A stretch of DNA of 36,406 nt from a virus. The DNA is taken from positions 1-36,406 of the IMG/VR virus record IMGVR_UViG_3300043410_000250; one strand, given 5' to 3'. The notes under the pieces were generated by a model, which did not search any database, was not told the DNA's origin, and worked only from the letters and a program-made list of their open reading frames with translations. How positions within the stretch are numbered: the stretch's first letter is position 1; each line of letters starts with the position of its first letter. Shown piece after piece: positions 5,678-14,636 of this stretch. A program made the translations under genes and the position numbers.

Positions 5678-6200
5678 TGGTTGCTTTCATGTATTTCAGT
5701 AAATTTTCAAGAATCTCGACCGTTGCATTGTTTTTGATTCTGTTCGCCATGTATGAAATGAATCGGATATTGTCTTTGCAATAACCTTGAGAAGGGATGA
5801 TTCGATCAACAGATGGCGATAAATCTTTATGCGTCTTGGTTCCCCATTCAAACTCTTTTTTTAGGATAGGGCATTTGTTGTCTTTTGGGAAAAGATCATA
5901 CAAATCCTGAACGGAAATGGTGAATGGCACGCCCTGTTTTTTTGCTCTTGCCATACACGCATAAAACGTCCTTGTTATCCTAAACTGAAACGGGTCTTGC
6001 TCAAAGCGTCTTTTTCTGGAGTTTTTATCATGAACATTTTGAGGCAGTCCGGTAGGATTTTCGCGTCTATATTGAGCATGAGCCGTTCCAATTTTTGACA
6101 TTGAACATTTGATGCAGATTTTTCCTAAATCCCTTTTTCGCCTTTCCATTTGGATAAGACATTCGGGGCATTGGTCTGGGTATCTTTTTTCTCGGCTCAT
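5655..6200 (-). CDS. Freestanding HNH homing-type endonuclease (181 aa)
   Basis: An N-terminal four-cysteine zinc knuckle (CPEC at residues 11-14 and CIKC near 33) is followed by a C-terminal domain with SVDRIIPSQGYCKDNIRFIS (residues 129-148) and ANRIKNNAT, the pattern of freestanding phage HNH endonucleases that spread by cutting related genomes. The His of the classical motif is replaced by the SxDRI form, as in many of these proteins. Base composition is clearly A+T-richer than the flanking structural genes, which supports transfer. A TATAAT at 6208-6213 on the minus strand lies just upstream of the start. Confidence 0.82.
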   Translation of the reverse strand: MSREKRYPDQCPECLIQMERRKRDLGKICIKCSMSKIGTAHAQYRRENPTGLPQNVHDKNSRKRRFEQDPFQFRITRTFYACMARAKKQGVPFTISVQDLYDLFPKDNKCPILKKEFEWGTKTHKDLSPSVDRIIPSQGYCKDNIRFISYMANRIKNNATVEILENLLKYMKATNGASGHL

Positions 6201-6225
6201 GCTCCATATTATATTCTGGCTTTTG

Positions 6226-6966
6226 TTACCCTTTCATAACGTAGGCCAAAGCATAATACGGTGGCAGGTTTGCGTTAACGCCAGAAACGCCAGTTGCCGT
6301 GTTGGTGGTTGCAACAGTAATTCCAGTCGTTGACGTTGTTGTGTATGAAGTAGTCCCAACTCCAGCAGGGCGCAACAATGCGGCTCCCGCTTCAGCGCCA
6401 ATATTAAATGTGTCTGATCCAACACTGTGGCGATGTCCAGGATCGGTAACAACAGAAGTTGCCGTGTGATTGTGAGAAACAACCACAGCATCCGTTGATC
6501 CACCCGTAGCCGTTACCGCATAGGTCGTTCCAGCACCCACAACAAATCGGTCACGCAAGTCAGGAGTACCGTTCGTGCCGTCACACAGATACCAGCCGGT
6601 CGGGATAGAACCAATCGATCCAGACCACAGAGAAATCAAGCCCGTGGGAATAGTGGCCCCGGTAGCTGATGCCGTACCGATAAAGCCATAAATATTGTCC
6701 CAAGTTCCAATAATTGTCCCGGTGCTATCGGTCAGGACAAACTTATAAAAGTATCCATACGTCAGCCAAATCTCTTGCGGAGGGCGTCCATCAGTCCCCA
6801 AAACGATGGGGTTACTGTTCAGCACGTTCCCGGAAATGGTCGTGTAGGTATTGAAAGGCGTGGACGAACCGGCTTGATAGGTGTACAGCAAGCCACCGGC
6901 AAGAGGTAGGCCGGTATTGTCAAAGAACTGTTGACCATTACCGATTGGGGCGAGATTGACAGCCAT
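6226..6966 (-). CDS. Tail fibre protein with collar domain (246 aa)
   Basis: Probably part of the tail tip that contacts the host. Residues 1-100 are the beta-rich head found in many phage fibres (FFDNTGLPLAGGLLYTYQAG, then FYKFVLTD). From about residue 104 comes the tail-collar signature: IPTGLISLWSGSIGSIPTGW, LCDGTNGTPDLRDRFVVGAG and a C-terminal AYVMKG. The His-containing segment VVSHNHTATSV and GHRHS (about residues 166-184) is typical of metal-binding trimeric fibre tips. An AAGGA ribosome site precedes the start. It follows the ejection protein genes in the same unit. Confidence 0.88.
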   Translation of the reverse strand: MAVNLAPIGNGQQFFDNTGLPLAGGLLYTYQAGSSTPFNTYTTISGNVLNSNPIVLGTDGRPPQEIWLTYGYFYKFVLTDSTGTIIGTWDNIYGFIGTASATGATIPTGLISLWSGSIGSIPTGWYLCDGTNGTPDLRDRFVVGAGTTYAVTATGGSTDAVVVSHNHTATSVVTDPGHRHSVGSDTFNIGAEAGAALLRPAGVGTTSYTTTSTTGITVATTNTATGVSGVNANLPPYYALAYVMKG

Positions 6967-9284
6967 TATTTTTCCTTAGTCAAACCTGCATACGGGTTTA
7001 CGGCTTCACGCGCAAAACCCTCTTTGTTCATTCCTTGCATCCATTTTTTGCCAGCAGAAATTGGCAGAACAGATGCGCCACTTGTCATGGTAGCCAATTT
7101 TGCCTCAGCCGCGCCGACAAGACCTTGTTTAGCAATCTCAGCCAATTGAGAACTAAAGGTGTTTGAATAGTTGAATGTGCCAGTTTTTGGCATTCCAACT
7201 TTGCTAGACAAAGCAGCAATTTCCATCAAATCCTGCATTGCTTGCGGTCCTAACGCCTCTTGCAAACGGGCTTTGTTGTCAAAGATGTAATTTGCAAGCG
7301 TTTTAGGATTCAAATCAGGCGAATCAGTCGCCAATCCAGATTTACGCATTGCGGCTCTTAGTTCACCAGCGGTCATTGCCTGAGACGCCAACGCATCGTC
7401 TGCAATTTCAGCCTTCAATCTGCGAATTGCCTCGGGAGAAGCATTGCTGACAAATTTCTGATGGAACTTATCCGCTTTCAAACTTTCTCCAGCAGAAACC
7501 GCTTCTGACAAATCTGCGGCTTCACCAATAGCGGCTCGATATGCGGGATTGCCTTTGATGATGGCGGCACGTTCACGAACCAATTTCCTGGCGTCATCTG
7601 CCAATCTTTTCAATTCAATAGCTTGAGGAGTAGTGCTGTTTTCGCCAAATACAGGCAATTTTTCCAACTCATCCCGAACAATATATGCCGCCGCTCTAGC
7701 GTTTCCGTTAGAACTAGATCGCATTTCATTGGCAAGGTTAGTTCTTAGAGCCTCATAAGATTCAAAGGTCGGATTCTTATAAAACTCCGTCAAATCAGAT
7801 GCAATTGCAGATGACAAATGATTCGTTTTGAGGTTCTTGACAAGATGCTGATTGATGTTGTTTTGAAGCGAACCAATATCAATCGGGAATTGACCACCAT
7901 TTGCATCTTGCAATGCTTTGTATGCTTCACTGATTGCTTGTGTTCTAACTTTATCTTTTGCAGCCAATGCGTTGATTTCAATTTGACCAATCGCACTAGG
8001 ATCAGTCTCAAAGATTTCAGGAGCATTTTTACGGATTGAATTCTCAAAAGCAGCTTTGAATTGCTTTGGCTGTTCGTTGAAATGTTCGCCAAGTGTTGGC
8101 GTTTCTCCACGACGATTCCATTCCGTTGAGTATGTTTGAGTGTCACCCATACGCTGACCACGGGTCAAATTGATGCCGTGTTTTTCCTCAAGTGCGCGGG
8201 TTTCCAAGGCTGGCAAATTAACGGAATTCGGATTGAGCGTTTTAACGTGCGATTGCAATTCTGGAGATGCCTCGGCAATCGTTGCCTCAATATTTCCACG
8301 AATCACATTCTCAGGCAATGCTGCCGCAGAACCCAAACTTCCTCCCGGACCGGCTTGTCCTTGTGCTGCTTTCTGTTGCCACTGAGCCTTCATGTCAGCC
8401 ATTGTTGGACGCACAACTTCTGGCATGGCTTGTTGAACAGCTTGGACCGCTTTGCCAGTTGTTTTGACGGCGGCAGGTGTAGCGCCAGCCATTACCGTTC
8501 CCATCATGTTTTGCACATCACCAACAGGAAGGCCGGTCTTTTGAGCAATCCATTCTGCGCCTTTATTGATATTCTGACCAACAAAGTCCATGATCTGGCG
8601 TGAAGCCTCGCCCTGATATGCCGCCTCGCCAGTAACGCCCAAGGCTTTACCGAAAGGCTTGTCAACAGCGCCGACAACCTTTTGTTCAAGTGCAGAGGCT
8701 TCTTCTGGCGTCTTGCCAAATGCCCGAGCACCCGCATAGGTAACAGGGCCAGCAATCGCAGGAATTACGCCACCAATAGTCACATCTGCCAATGAAGCCG
8801 TAGCCGCCCCCAGATCACGCCGAGCCTTCAATGCGGCATTCAAAGTGTTTGCAACTGCACTTTGACGCATCGTCAATTCTGGTTTTAATTCCTTTGACGG
8901 CTCAGTTTCCAGGGTGTCCATCCAATCAGAAAACGATTTGCTTTCTTTGGATTCTTTTTTAGGCATCAAAACAGCATGAACCGGGTCTTTAGAACCCAAA
9001 GGACGATGAATGCCAAACTGATTTAAGAATGATTCAGGAACGCTTGCAGGAATGTCTGCGGCTTCATTAACTTCATGTGCGCTTGTCCCAGGCTTTGCCA
9101 CCAAATTGGGATTTGCTCCACGATTTTTGTACAGTTCTTCTTGCTTTTCGCGTGTACGAAAACCGCTAGTGATAGGCATTTCTTTGCCGAATTTTTGACG
9201 ATATGCGTCTTTGGCTTGCCCCAAACGACTTTGAAATTCGTTTTCAGGAGCAAGCGTATCAATCCAATCGGCAAAGGTTGGCAT
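6966..9284 (-). CDS. Internal virion/ejection protein with N-terminal M15-like peptidase domain (772 aa)
   Basis: Large protein at the position of P22 gp16, expected to leave the capsid with the DNA and help it cross the envelope. Residues 10-105 form an M15-like domain: SGFRT (40-44), SAHEVNEAAD (68-77, ligands H70 and D77) and PVHAV (H103); the usual Gly of the signature is Asn. This could open peptidoglycan locally at entry. The motif FADWIDTL (4-11) recurs as FSDWMDTL (118-125) on the other side of the domain. The remaining 640 residues are largely helical (e.g. ANEMRSSSNGNARAAAYIVR), with an Ala/Gly-rich segment around 180-330 that could insert in membranes. The gene overlaps its neighbours by single bases. 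Confidence 0.83.
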   Translation of the reverse strand: MPTFADWIDTLAPENEFQSRLGQAKDAYRQKFGKEMPITSGFRTREKQEELYKNRGANPNLVAKPGTSAHEVNEAADIPASVPESFLNQFGIHRPLGSKDPVHAVLMPKKESKESKSFSDWMDTLETEPSKELKPELTMRQSAVANTLNAALKARRDLGAATASLADVTIGGVIPAIAGPVTYAGARAFGKTPEEASALEQKVVGAVDKPFGKALGVTGEAAYQGEASRQIMDFVGQNINKGAEWIAQKTGLPVGDVQNMMGTVMAGATPAAVKTTGKAVQAVQQAMPEVVRPTMADMKAQWQQKAAQGQAGPGGSLGSAAALPENVIRGNIEATIAEASPELQSHVKTLNPNSVNLPALETRALEEKHGINLTRGQRMGDTQTYSTEWNRRGETPTLGEHFNEQPKQFKAAFENSIRKNAPEIFETDPSAIGQIEINALAAKDKVRTQAISEAYKALQDANGGQFPIDIGSLQNNINQHLVKNLKTNHLSSAIASDLTEFYKNPTFESYEALRTNLANEMRSSSNGNARAAAYIVRDELEKLPVFGENSTTPQAIELKRLADDARKLVRERAAIIKGNPAYRAAIGEAADLSEAVSAGESLKADKFHQKFVSNASPEAIRRLKAEIADDALASQAMTAGELRAAMRKSGLATDSPDLNPKTLANYIFDNKARLQEALGPQAMQDLMEIAALSSKVGMPKTGTFNYSNTFSSQLAEIAKQGLVGAAEAKLATMTSGASVLPISAGKKWMQGMNKEGFAREAVNPYAGLTKEK

Positions 9285-10732
9285 TATTTAATCACTCCCA
9301 TAGAACGGGCCATGTTCCGAGAACGCAACAAATCTTGTTGTTCAGACTTGCTCAAAGAATTCCACAGTTCTTTGGATTCTTTTTGCGTCATTTCTTGGAA
9401 CAATCGAGGGTCTGAAATCTGGTTGAATCGTGTCAATTCTTCTTGGTATCTCATGCCATTGTCTTTGAACTGATTGAGATAACCAGCCCGAGCAATCTTC
9501 ATGTTTTCAATACCAGACAATTGATTAATGACGCGATTAATACCTTCTTTGGTCATGTGAACATTGGGGTTAGCAAGTTCAGCAATGCTTCTAGCCGCAT
9601 CGGTATTGCCACCAGCCAACTGGAGCAATTTGGTATTTTTCATCAACTCATCAGTAGATGAACTTTCCAAAACATTCAAAGGAATGCCAATGGATTGAGC
9701 GAGACTAGCAACAAATTGCTTCTTCTCTCCCAATGCGCCCGTGTAAGCCTCGGGAACCAATTTCTTGATGTTCTGGAAAATTGCAATGCGTCCTGGCGCT
9801 TCTCTTGCCTCTGCAACAGTTTTTGGCAAATCTTCTGAAATGATCTTTGCACCAGCTTCCAATGCCCCTGCCTGAGTCGGAGAAAGGGCTGTAACTATTG
9901 GTTGTTTTGCACGTTGAGACATTGGCCCAAGAACAGTTCGTTCCCCAGTAGGGGAAATAACTTCTTGCGTTGGCGGCAGTTCAACATCTGCCAAAGGCGT
10001 TCCACCAACTTCAATTTTCGGAGCCATGCCAGCAACGCTAGGCGTGGTAACAGTCGGAACAATTTGTGCGCCAGTGCTGAGTGTTCCGGCTTTGGGGCCA
10101 AATGCAGATTCTTGTTCAGCAGGAGACAACAATTGTTGAGCGCCAGCAATAGCCACCTTTGGCAATCCTGGGCCGCTTTCAACGTATTGCCATGTTCTTT
10201 TGTATGCGTTGACCAAATCCTGCAAATCTTTATTGTCTGGATTTTCACTAGCCAGCAATTGCATTTCAGCAAGATATGCGTTCTTGTCCTGAACCCCTGC
10301 GCGACCCAAAACACTCAATCGAGAACCAATCATGGTTCGTTGTTCTTGAGTCAGTTTTTGTCTTGCATTGATTGCTGTGGTTTGAGCCTGTCCAAGATCG
10401 GTATATTTTTTGATGTAGTCATTGCCAGTTAATGGCGCAATTGAAGGAACTGCGGCGTTGATCTTGTCTATATCAATTCGACCATTGGTTTGAAAATTCG
10501 CAGGGTCAGCAAAAAACCGCTGCATATTTTTTCGCTCAAGGTCTTGTTGTTCTGTAACGCTTAGAGCAATCTGACCAGTTCTAGCCTCTTGTTGAGCTTT
10601 TTGAACCGCCAAAGGATTCATTTGCTCGGCTTGCTGATATGCCTGAACGCCACGCGCTAAATTCACCATGTCGCCCATAGACATGGCTTGTGGGCCTTTG
10701 ACCATTGCTCCCAAAGGAGTGAAATCAGCCAT
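9284..10732 (-). CDS. Internal virion/ejection protein (482 aa)
   Basis: By order (between the gp7-like and gp16-like genes) this corresponds to P22 gp20, a pilot protein ejected before DNA. It is Gln/Ala-rich and helical at the N-terminus (NLARGVQAYQQAEQMNPLAV), low-complexity in the middle (Pro/Thr/Val-rich, about residues 220-290), and helical at the C-terminus, with no signal peptide or enzyme motif. Sequence match to the P22 protein itself is not evident, so the assignment rests on synteny and composition. AAGGA precedes ATG 10732. Confidence 0.72.
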   Translation of the reverse strand: MADFTPLGAMVKGPQAMSMGDMVNLARGVQAYQQAEQMNPLAVQKAQQEARTGQIALSVTEQQDLERKNMQRFFADPANFQTNGRIDIDKINAAVPSIAPLTGNDYIKKYTDLGQAQTTAINARQKLTQEQRTMIGSRLSVLGRAGVQDKNAYLAEMQLLASENPDNKDLQDLVNAYKRTWQYVESGPGLPKVAIAGAQQLLSPAEQESAFGPKAGTLSTGAQIVPTVTTPSVAGMAPKIEVGGTPLADVELPPTQEVISPTGERTVLGPMSQRAKQPIVTALSPTQAGALEAGAKIISEDLPKTVAEAREAPGRIAIFQNIKKLVPEAYTGALGEKKQFVASLAQSIGIPLNVLESSSTDELMKNTKLLQLAGGNTDAARSIAELANPNVHMTKEGINRVINQLSGIENMKIARAGYLNQFKDNGMRYQEELTRFNQISDPRLFQEMTQKESKELWNSLSKSEQQDLLRSRNMARSMGVIK

Positions 10733-10741
10733 GTTTATTCC

Positions 10742-11638
10742 TTAATCAAGTCGCAAACCAAGACCGCCGCTAGCCGCTGGCGCAGATGCGACAGAATAAT
10801 CAACAGGGCCAACAACGCCACCAGACGGAGTGTAGCCACCAGAAGAAGGATTCACAATCGGACTCTGCCCAGAACCGCGCAATAGGTTGCTCATGTAATA
10901 AGCATTACCAGCGCCCTGAACTCCACCAGCCAAAGCATTAGCCGCCCCAACAGTGCCACCAGCCTGAGCCGATCCAATGTTTGCAATGTTTTGCCCCATT
11001 GCCTGACCAGTTGCCAAAGCACCTGCGCCGCTTGCGCCAGTAGCAGTCTGCCCCAAGCCAGCAATTGATGCCAATGTGTTGTAGATGTTGCTGCGTTGCG
11101 TTTGGAAGCGATTAAAAGCGTTTCCGTATTCTTGAGATGCCTGACCTTGGGTATAGTCCTGAAGGCCAGCCAAAGTGTTTCCAGACATCATCCCACCGCC
11201 TACGTTTGCGGCTTGTTGGGCGGCACGTTGGCCTTGCTGAAGCCTCCAGGCATAGCCAGGATCAATACCAGCGGCAAAGTCTTGCGGGGTGAATTGCTGA
11301 GTTAGATATGGCTTCATTCCAGCAATGTCGCCAAGGGCCGTATAACCGGCTTCTCGGTACGGACGTTGTTGCTCTTGCTGGATGTCAAACATCTCTTTTT
11401 GCAAAGCCATTGCTTGCGCTTGAGATGCGGCCTGCTGATCGGCGGCACTTTTTGCCGCACGCGCCCCCATATACCCGCTTGCCAAAGTTGATCCAGCAAT
11501 ACCAACAGCGGCAGTCACCGGGTCATTACGCTCACCGTAAGCTGCACCACCATGCGCGTCACCAATAGGCTCATACGCGCTCATTGAGCGAGTTTGCGAC
11601 CGGCTCATGTAGATTTTGTGATGACCATCAATTCGCAT
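10742..11638 (-). CDS. Internal virion/ejection protein, gp7-like (298 aa)
   Basis: This Gly/Ala/Gln-rich protein matches the DNA-transfer protein p7 type: a short hydrophobic AVGIAGSTLASGYMGARAA segment, then a heptad-rich QAQAMALQKEMFDIQQEQQ, then PYREAGYTALGDI and a long Ala/Gly stretch. The start is set at ATG 11638 because GAGAGGTG lies immediately upstream; a GTG at 11653 lacks such a site. It overlaps the stop of the acetyltransferase-like gene by 11 bases. It is the first of three adjacent ejection genes. Confidence 0.78.
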   Translation of the reverse strand: MRIDGHHKIYMSRSQTRSMSAYEPIGDAHGGAAYGERNDPVTAAVGIAGSTLASGYMGARAAKSAADQQAASQAQAMALQKEMFDIQQEQQRPYREAGYTALGDIAGMKPYLTQQFTPQDFAAGIDPGYAWRLQQGQRAAQQAANVGGGMMSGNTLAGLQDYTQGQASQEYGNAFNRFQTQRSNIYNTLASIAGLGQTATGASGAGALATGQAMGQNIANIGSAQAGGTVGAANALAGGVQGAGNAYYMSNLLRGSGQSPIVNPSSGGYTPSGGVVGPVDYSVASAPAASGGLGLRLD

Positions 11639-12008
11639 AATTGCACCTCTCACATTTCATGTATATCTTGCCGTTTTTCTTTTCCGTCTCAACAAAACCA
11701 AGACGTTTGCAAAACTTTAAGCCTTTTGGATTGTTTTCTGAAACCATTGTCATGGCAAACCCGTTTTTTTCTATCACATCAAACAGTGTCTGTTTTATGT
11801 GCTTCAGGATTGAACCTTTGGGCTTTTCGCCATATCCAACATGGATTTCAGCATCCTTCAAAATGACCGCGCCAATTACTTTATTGTTCTGAGTTAATGG
11901 GAAAATTTCCCAATCATTAAAGCAATTGACGAAAATATCGAACCCAAAATTAAGTCTTTCCTTTACAGAAAGAAACAGCATTTTGAGTGCAAGTTCTCTG
12001 TCATTCAT
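11628..12008 (-). CDS. GNAT-like acetyltransferase, phage type (126 aa)
   Basis: The fold pattern suggests a GNAT (N-acetyltransferase) domain: a helical N-terminus, a strand with NNKVIGAVILKDAEIHVGYG, a helix KHIKQTLFDVIEKNG and the closing NPKGLKFCKRLGFVETEK, where a GNAT protein has its cofactor-side helix and the LGF turn. Podoviruses often carry such a protein beside the ejection genes (compare T7 internal protein A). The canonical acetyl-CoA loop Q/RxxGxG/A is only weakly represented, so it may be non-catalytic. ATG 12008 overlaps the upstream stop; ATG 12038 would add ten residues. The gene is A+T-richer than its neighbours. Confidence 0.68.
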   Translation of the reverse strand: MNDRELALKMLFLSVKERLNFGFDIFVNCFNDWEIFPLTQNNKVIGAVILKDAEIHVGYGEKPKGSILKHIKQTLFDVIEKNGFAMTMVSENNPKGLKFCKRLGFVETEKKNGKIYMKCERCNYAN

Positions 12009-12237
12009 TGTAATACGGCACTTTGAATTGTTGCCCATTTACCGTGACATTCATAAACCCAGCAGGTGCGGCAGGAAGGGTTGCAGTTCCTGCCGTAGCA
12101 GTCGTGGCGCTACTGAAGTTCAGCAGGTTCAAAAAGAACTGTTGCCATGCCCGAGTGGGGCGCTTGCTCTGCCCGTCCAGAAACTCGCTTTGGGGATACG
12201 GGTTTTGTTGGCTTGACCCATAAATGCCATTGCTCAT
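12001..12237 (-). CDS. Small structural-module protein (78 aa)
   Basis: It starts by TGATG overlap with the gp10-like gene. The N-terminal SQQNPYPQSEFLDGQSKRPTR region is polar. The second half, with TATLPAAPAGFMNVTVNGQQ and KVPYYNE, has a beta hairpin form seen in small proteins encoded beside podovirus tail genes. A tail-assembly or virion role is inferred from position only. Confidence 0.68.
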   Translation of the reverse strand: MSNGIYGSSQQNPYPQSEFLDGQSKRPTRAWQQFFLNLLNFSSATTATAGTATLPAAPAGFMNVTVNGQQFKVPYYNE

Positions 12238-14636
12238 CAGTTATCCCCCTGACTTGCCTTGAGGTTAGCCGACACAATCACAGCCTTCACCGGATCAGTC
12301 ACAACCACCTCAAAAATGCGGTCACGGGCCATGCCCAATCGACGCCAGATTGCCCTGTTTTTATATCGGCCTGTCTGACCAATGCCAACCCAATACTCTT
12401 TCGACCAAGTTGAGCCGCCATCATTTGACCAGCGCAACATTGCCTGGGGCGTTGTGGTTGGTGTCTGAGCGTTGATCGTCTGGGTCTGACCAATGTAAAA
12501 ATAATCATTTGGCCCGACAATGAAAATCTGGTCGGGGTTGATGATGACGTTTTCACCAATGTAGTTATTCTTGATGATGGACAGGCCAGTAAATCCAACA
12601 CCTGGCTGAAACTGAATCTGCAACTCATCAAAATACTGACGTTGGAGGTCAGAAACCAAGTGCGGTGCGCGGCGCAACCGGCGGGTGTATTGCCCGTTGT
12701 CTGTGTAGTTAGTCTTGTCTAGGAAGTATAGAGAGCCGTTGGAATGGTCGCCAACGATCACTTTCCCTTGGAAGTTGGCAGAACAAGCACCACGGTGACG
12801 CTCATACTGGCCTTCATTGTTGAAGTACAGCCATTTGTGCCACATCCCGGTAGAGATGTCATAGGCCCATGTGAGTCCAAAATCCCCAATGGACGGGAAC
12901 GTTACAACGTAGACCTCATGGCCCTCAAGCTGATACGTCCAAGCGTAAGCATCGCTGATCGTCTGATTGGCTAGAGTGTTCTCAACAGCGTGTGTGGAAA
13001 TACGCTGCGGAACATAGCCGTTCATTTGGACGATTTGGGCTTGACCACGGTCGTTGCGCGATACATAAGCAAACGAATTGCCCAAACGCGCCATGCTAAA
13101 TTTTGAGGCAATACCGTGTTGAGTGCTGGTTCCTGGGATACGCTGGAAGGGGAATTGTGCTGCGCCGACATCGACCCACACCTCCGACGATTTTTCCCCG
13201 AGAAGATAAACCTCTCGATGGTCAACAATCAAAGAAACCAAGTTGTCAGGCGCTCCGTCTTTTGAGGCGAAACTCAAAGGGCTAGAGATTGGCGACAGCA
13301 GGTTTGATGCGCCCCATTGCTGAGAATCAGGACGGTCATAGACAAAATAATTGTCAACAATGTCCACGGTATTAGCCGCAGAGAATGCCCCATCAGAATC
13401 AGGCAAAACCGTGAAGTTCTCGGCATACATGGTTTCGCCAACAGACGAATACATCTGCTCGGACGCAACCGTTTGAGTCTTGTCAACCGTGTAGCTTGTG
13501 CCGCTAATTGCCGTACTTGCAACCGCCGTGGTCGTGCTGGTGTTCCATGTGGAGCCGCTACCAGAACCGGAAATGTTTGCCGTGATCCGAGTGCCAGCCG
13601 GGACGCCAGTTCCCGTCAAAACCTGCCCAACAGAGATCGTGCCAGTGGTCAGCGTGCCAATGGTCAAAACGCCAGTCGTGACGGCAATCGACGATCCGGT
13701 TGAGGCAAACGTATTGACCGCCGTGATCTTGGTTGCCGGGGTGATTCCAGCGCCGTAGACGTATTGGTTAACCGCAAGCGTTCCACTTGCCACAGACGTT
13801 GCGCTTAGGGTCGTGGAGGCAATCTGTCCGGTGAACGTAGCGCCAAGAGTCGGGACGGTTTGGGTTTGGCTGACCGTGTAGGTTCCAATGCCGCCCGTAC
13901 CCGTACCAAAAGCCGTCACAACCGTTTGCGCGGCGACACCTGTACCCTGAATCGTCTGCCCCAGATAAATCGTCCCAACGGTCGAATTAACGTACAGCGT
14001 GGAGCCAATAATCTGCGAGTTCAGCGTAGCAGCGGGGTTGGTTGTGTTCATCACCTCGCTGACGGTACTGTTAGAGATGTTTAGCGTATAAGTACCAACA
14101 CCGCCGCTACCAGTACCCAGAGCCGAAATGATCGTGCCCTCATTGATTCCAGGGCCGAACAATGATTGACCGACAGCGATTGTGCCGTTGGTCATTGATG
14201 TCACGTTCAGCGTGGTTGATGTCACATCAGCCGTAAACACCGCCGACGATGGGCTAGAAATTCGCCATGTGTAACGATCAAGGCCGTCCACGATGTAGAC
14301 GTTCACGCCGTTGTCAGAGATGCCAACGCGACCATGCAGGGTGTTCAACTGCCCAACCATTGTCGGGGTGTATGTCGCCGTCAAAGCGTAAACATACTGC
14401 CCAACAACGGCAATCAGGTAATTTCCACCCGACACAGTACGCAGACCGCGCACCTCTTGGGTGTTCTGGAAAACCGTTTTTAGCGTCAATCCGGGAGTCG
14501 GATAGAGGGCAACAACGCCCCTTTCCCCGGCATTTTTCAGCGGATCAATCTCGGGAACCCAGTTAATGCACTCCTGGGCTTCTTGATAAATTGACGGGGC
14601 TTCATAACTTGGCCCAACGAACCCAAAATCAGCCAT
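12237..14636 (-). CDS. P22 gp10-like tail accessory/DNA stabilisation protein with inserted beta repeats (799 aa)
   Basis: This protein would close the portal tail after packaging. N-terminal residues 1-130 (FVGPSYEAPSIYQEAQECIN, LYPTPGLTL, DGLDRYTW) and residues 395-799 (WVDVGAAQFPFQRIPGTSTQ, RISTHAVENTLA, the terminal WRRLGMARDR) match the packaged-DNA stabilisation family, whose P22 member has 472 residues. The surplus is an insertion at about residues 134-390 (13467-14237) made of four related units of 50-75 residues. Each has L-x-V/A-T-S, G-T-(I/L)-x-(V/L)-x-Q, G-x-G-(V/I) and several have G-T-G-x-G-G-(V/I)-G-T-Y-T. A similar unit is in the gp4-like protein. The insert is probably displayed on the tail surface. 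Confidence 0.9.
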   Translation of the reverse strand: MADFGFVGPSYEAPSIYQEAQECINWVPEIDPLKNAGERGVVALYPTPGLTLKTVFQNTQEVRGLRTVSGGNYLIAVVGQYVYALTATYTPTMVGQLNTLHGRVGISDNGVNVYIVDGLDRYTWRISSPSSAVFTADVTSTTLNVTSMTNGTIAVGQSLFGPGINEGTIISALGTGSGGVGTYTLNISNSTVSEVMNTTNPAATLNSQIIGSTLYVNSTVGTIYLGQTIQGTGVAAQTVVTAFGTGTGGIGTYTVSQTQTVPTLGATFTGQIASTTLSATSVASGTLAVNQYVYGAGITPATKITAVNTFASTGSSIAVTTGVLTIGTLTTGTISVGQVLTGTGVPAGTRITANISGSGSGSTWNTSTTTAVASTAISGTSYTVDKTQTVASEQMYSSVGETMYAENFTVLPDSDGAFSAANTVDIVDNYFVYDRPDSQQWGASNLLSPISSPLSFASKDGAPDNLVSLIVDHREVYLLGEKSSEVWVDVGAAQFPFQRIPGTSTQHGIASKFSMARLGNSFAYVSRNDRGQAQIVQMNGYVPQRISTHAVENTLANQTISDAYAWTYQLEGHEVYVVTFPSIGDFGLTWAYDISTGMWHKWLYFNNEGQYERHRGACSANFQGKVIVGDHSNGSLYFLDKTNYTDNGQYTRRLRRAPHLVSDLQRQYFDELQIQFQPGVGFTGLSIIKNNYIGENVIINPDQIFIVGPNDYFYIGQTQTINAQTPTTTPQAMLRWSNDGGSTWSKEYWVGIGQTGRYKNRAIWRRLGMARDRIFEVVVTDPVKAVIVSANLKASQGDN

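Noticed and set aside
11638-11653. GTG start at 11653 for the gp7-like protein
   Set aside because: The GAGAGGTG ribosome site lies between that GTG and the ATG at 11638, so the ATG is better placed.
13467-14237. CRISPR-like or DNA tandem repeat array
   Set aside because: The repetition is at protein level with variable unit length and little DNA identity; there are no regular spacers.
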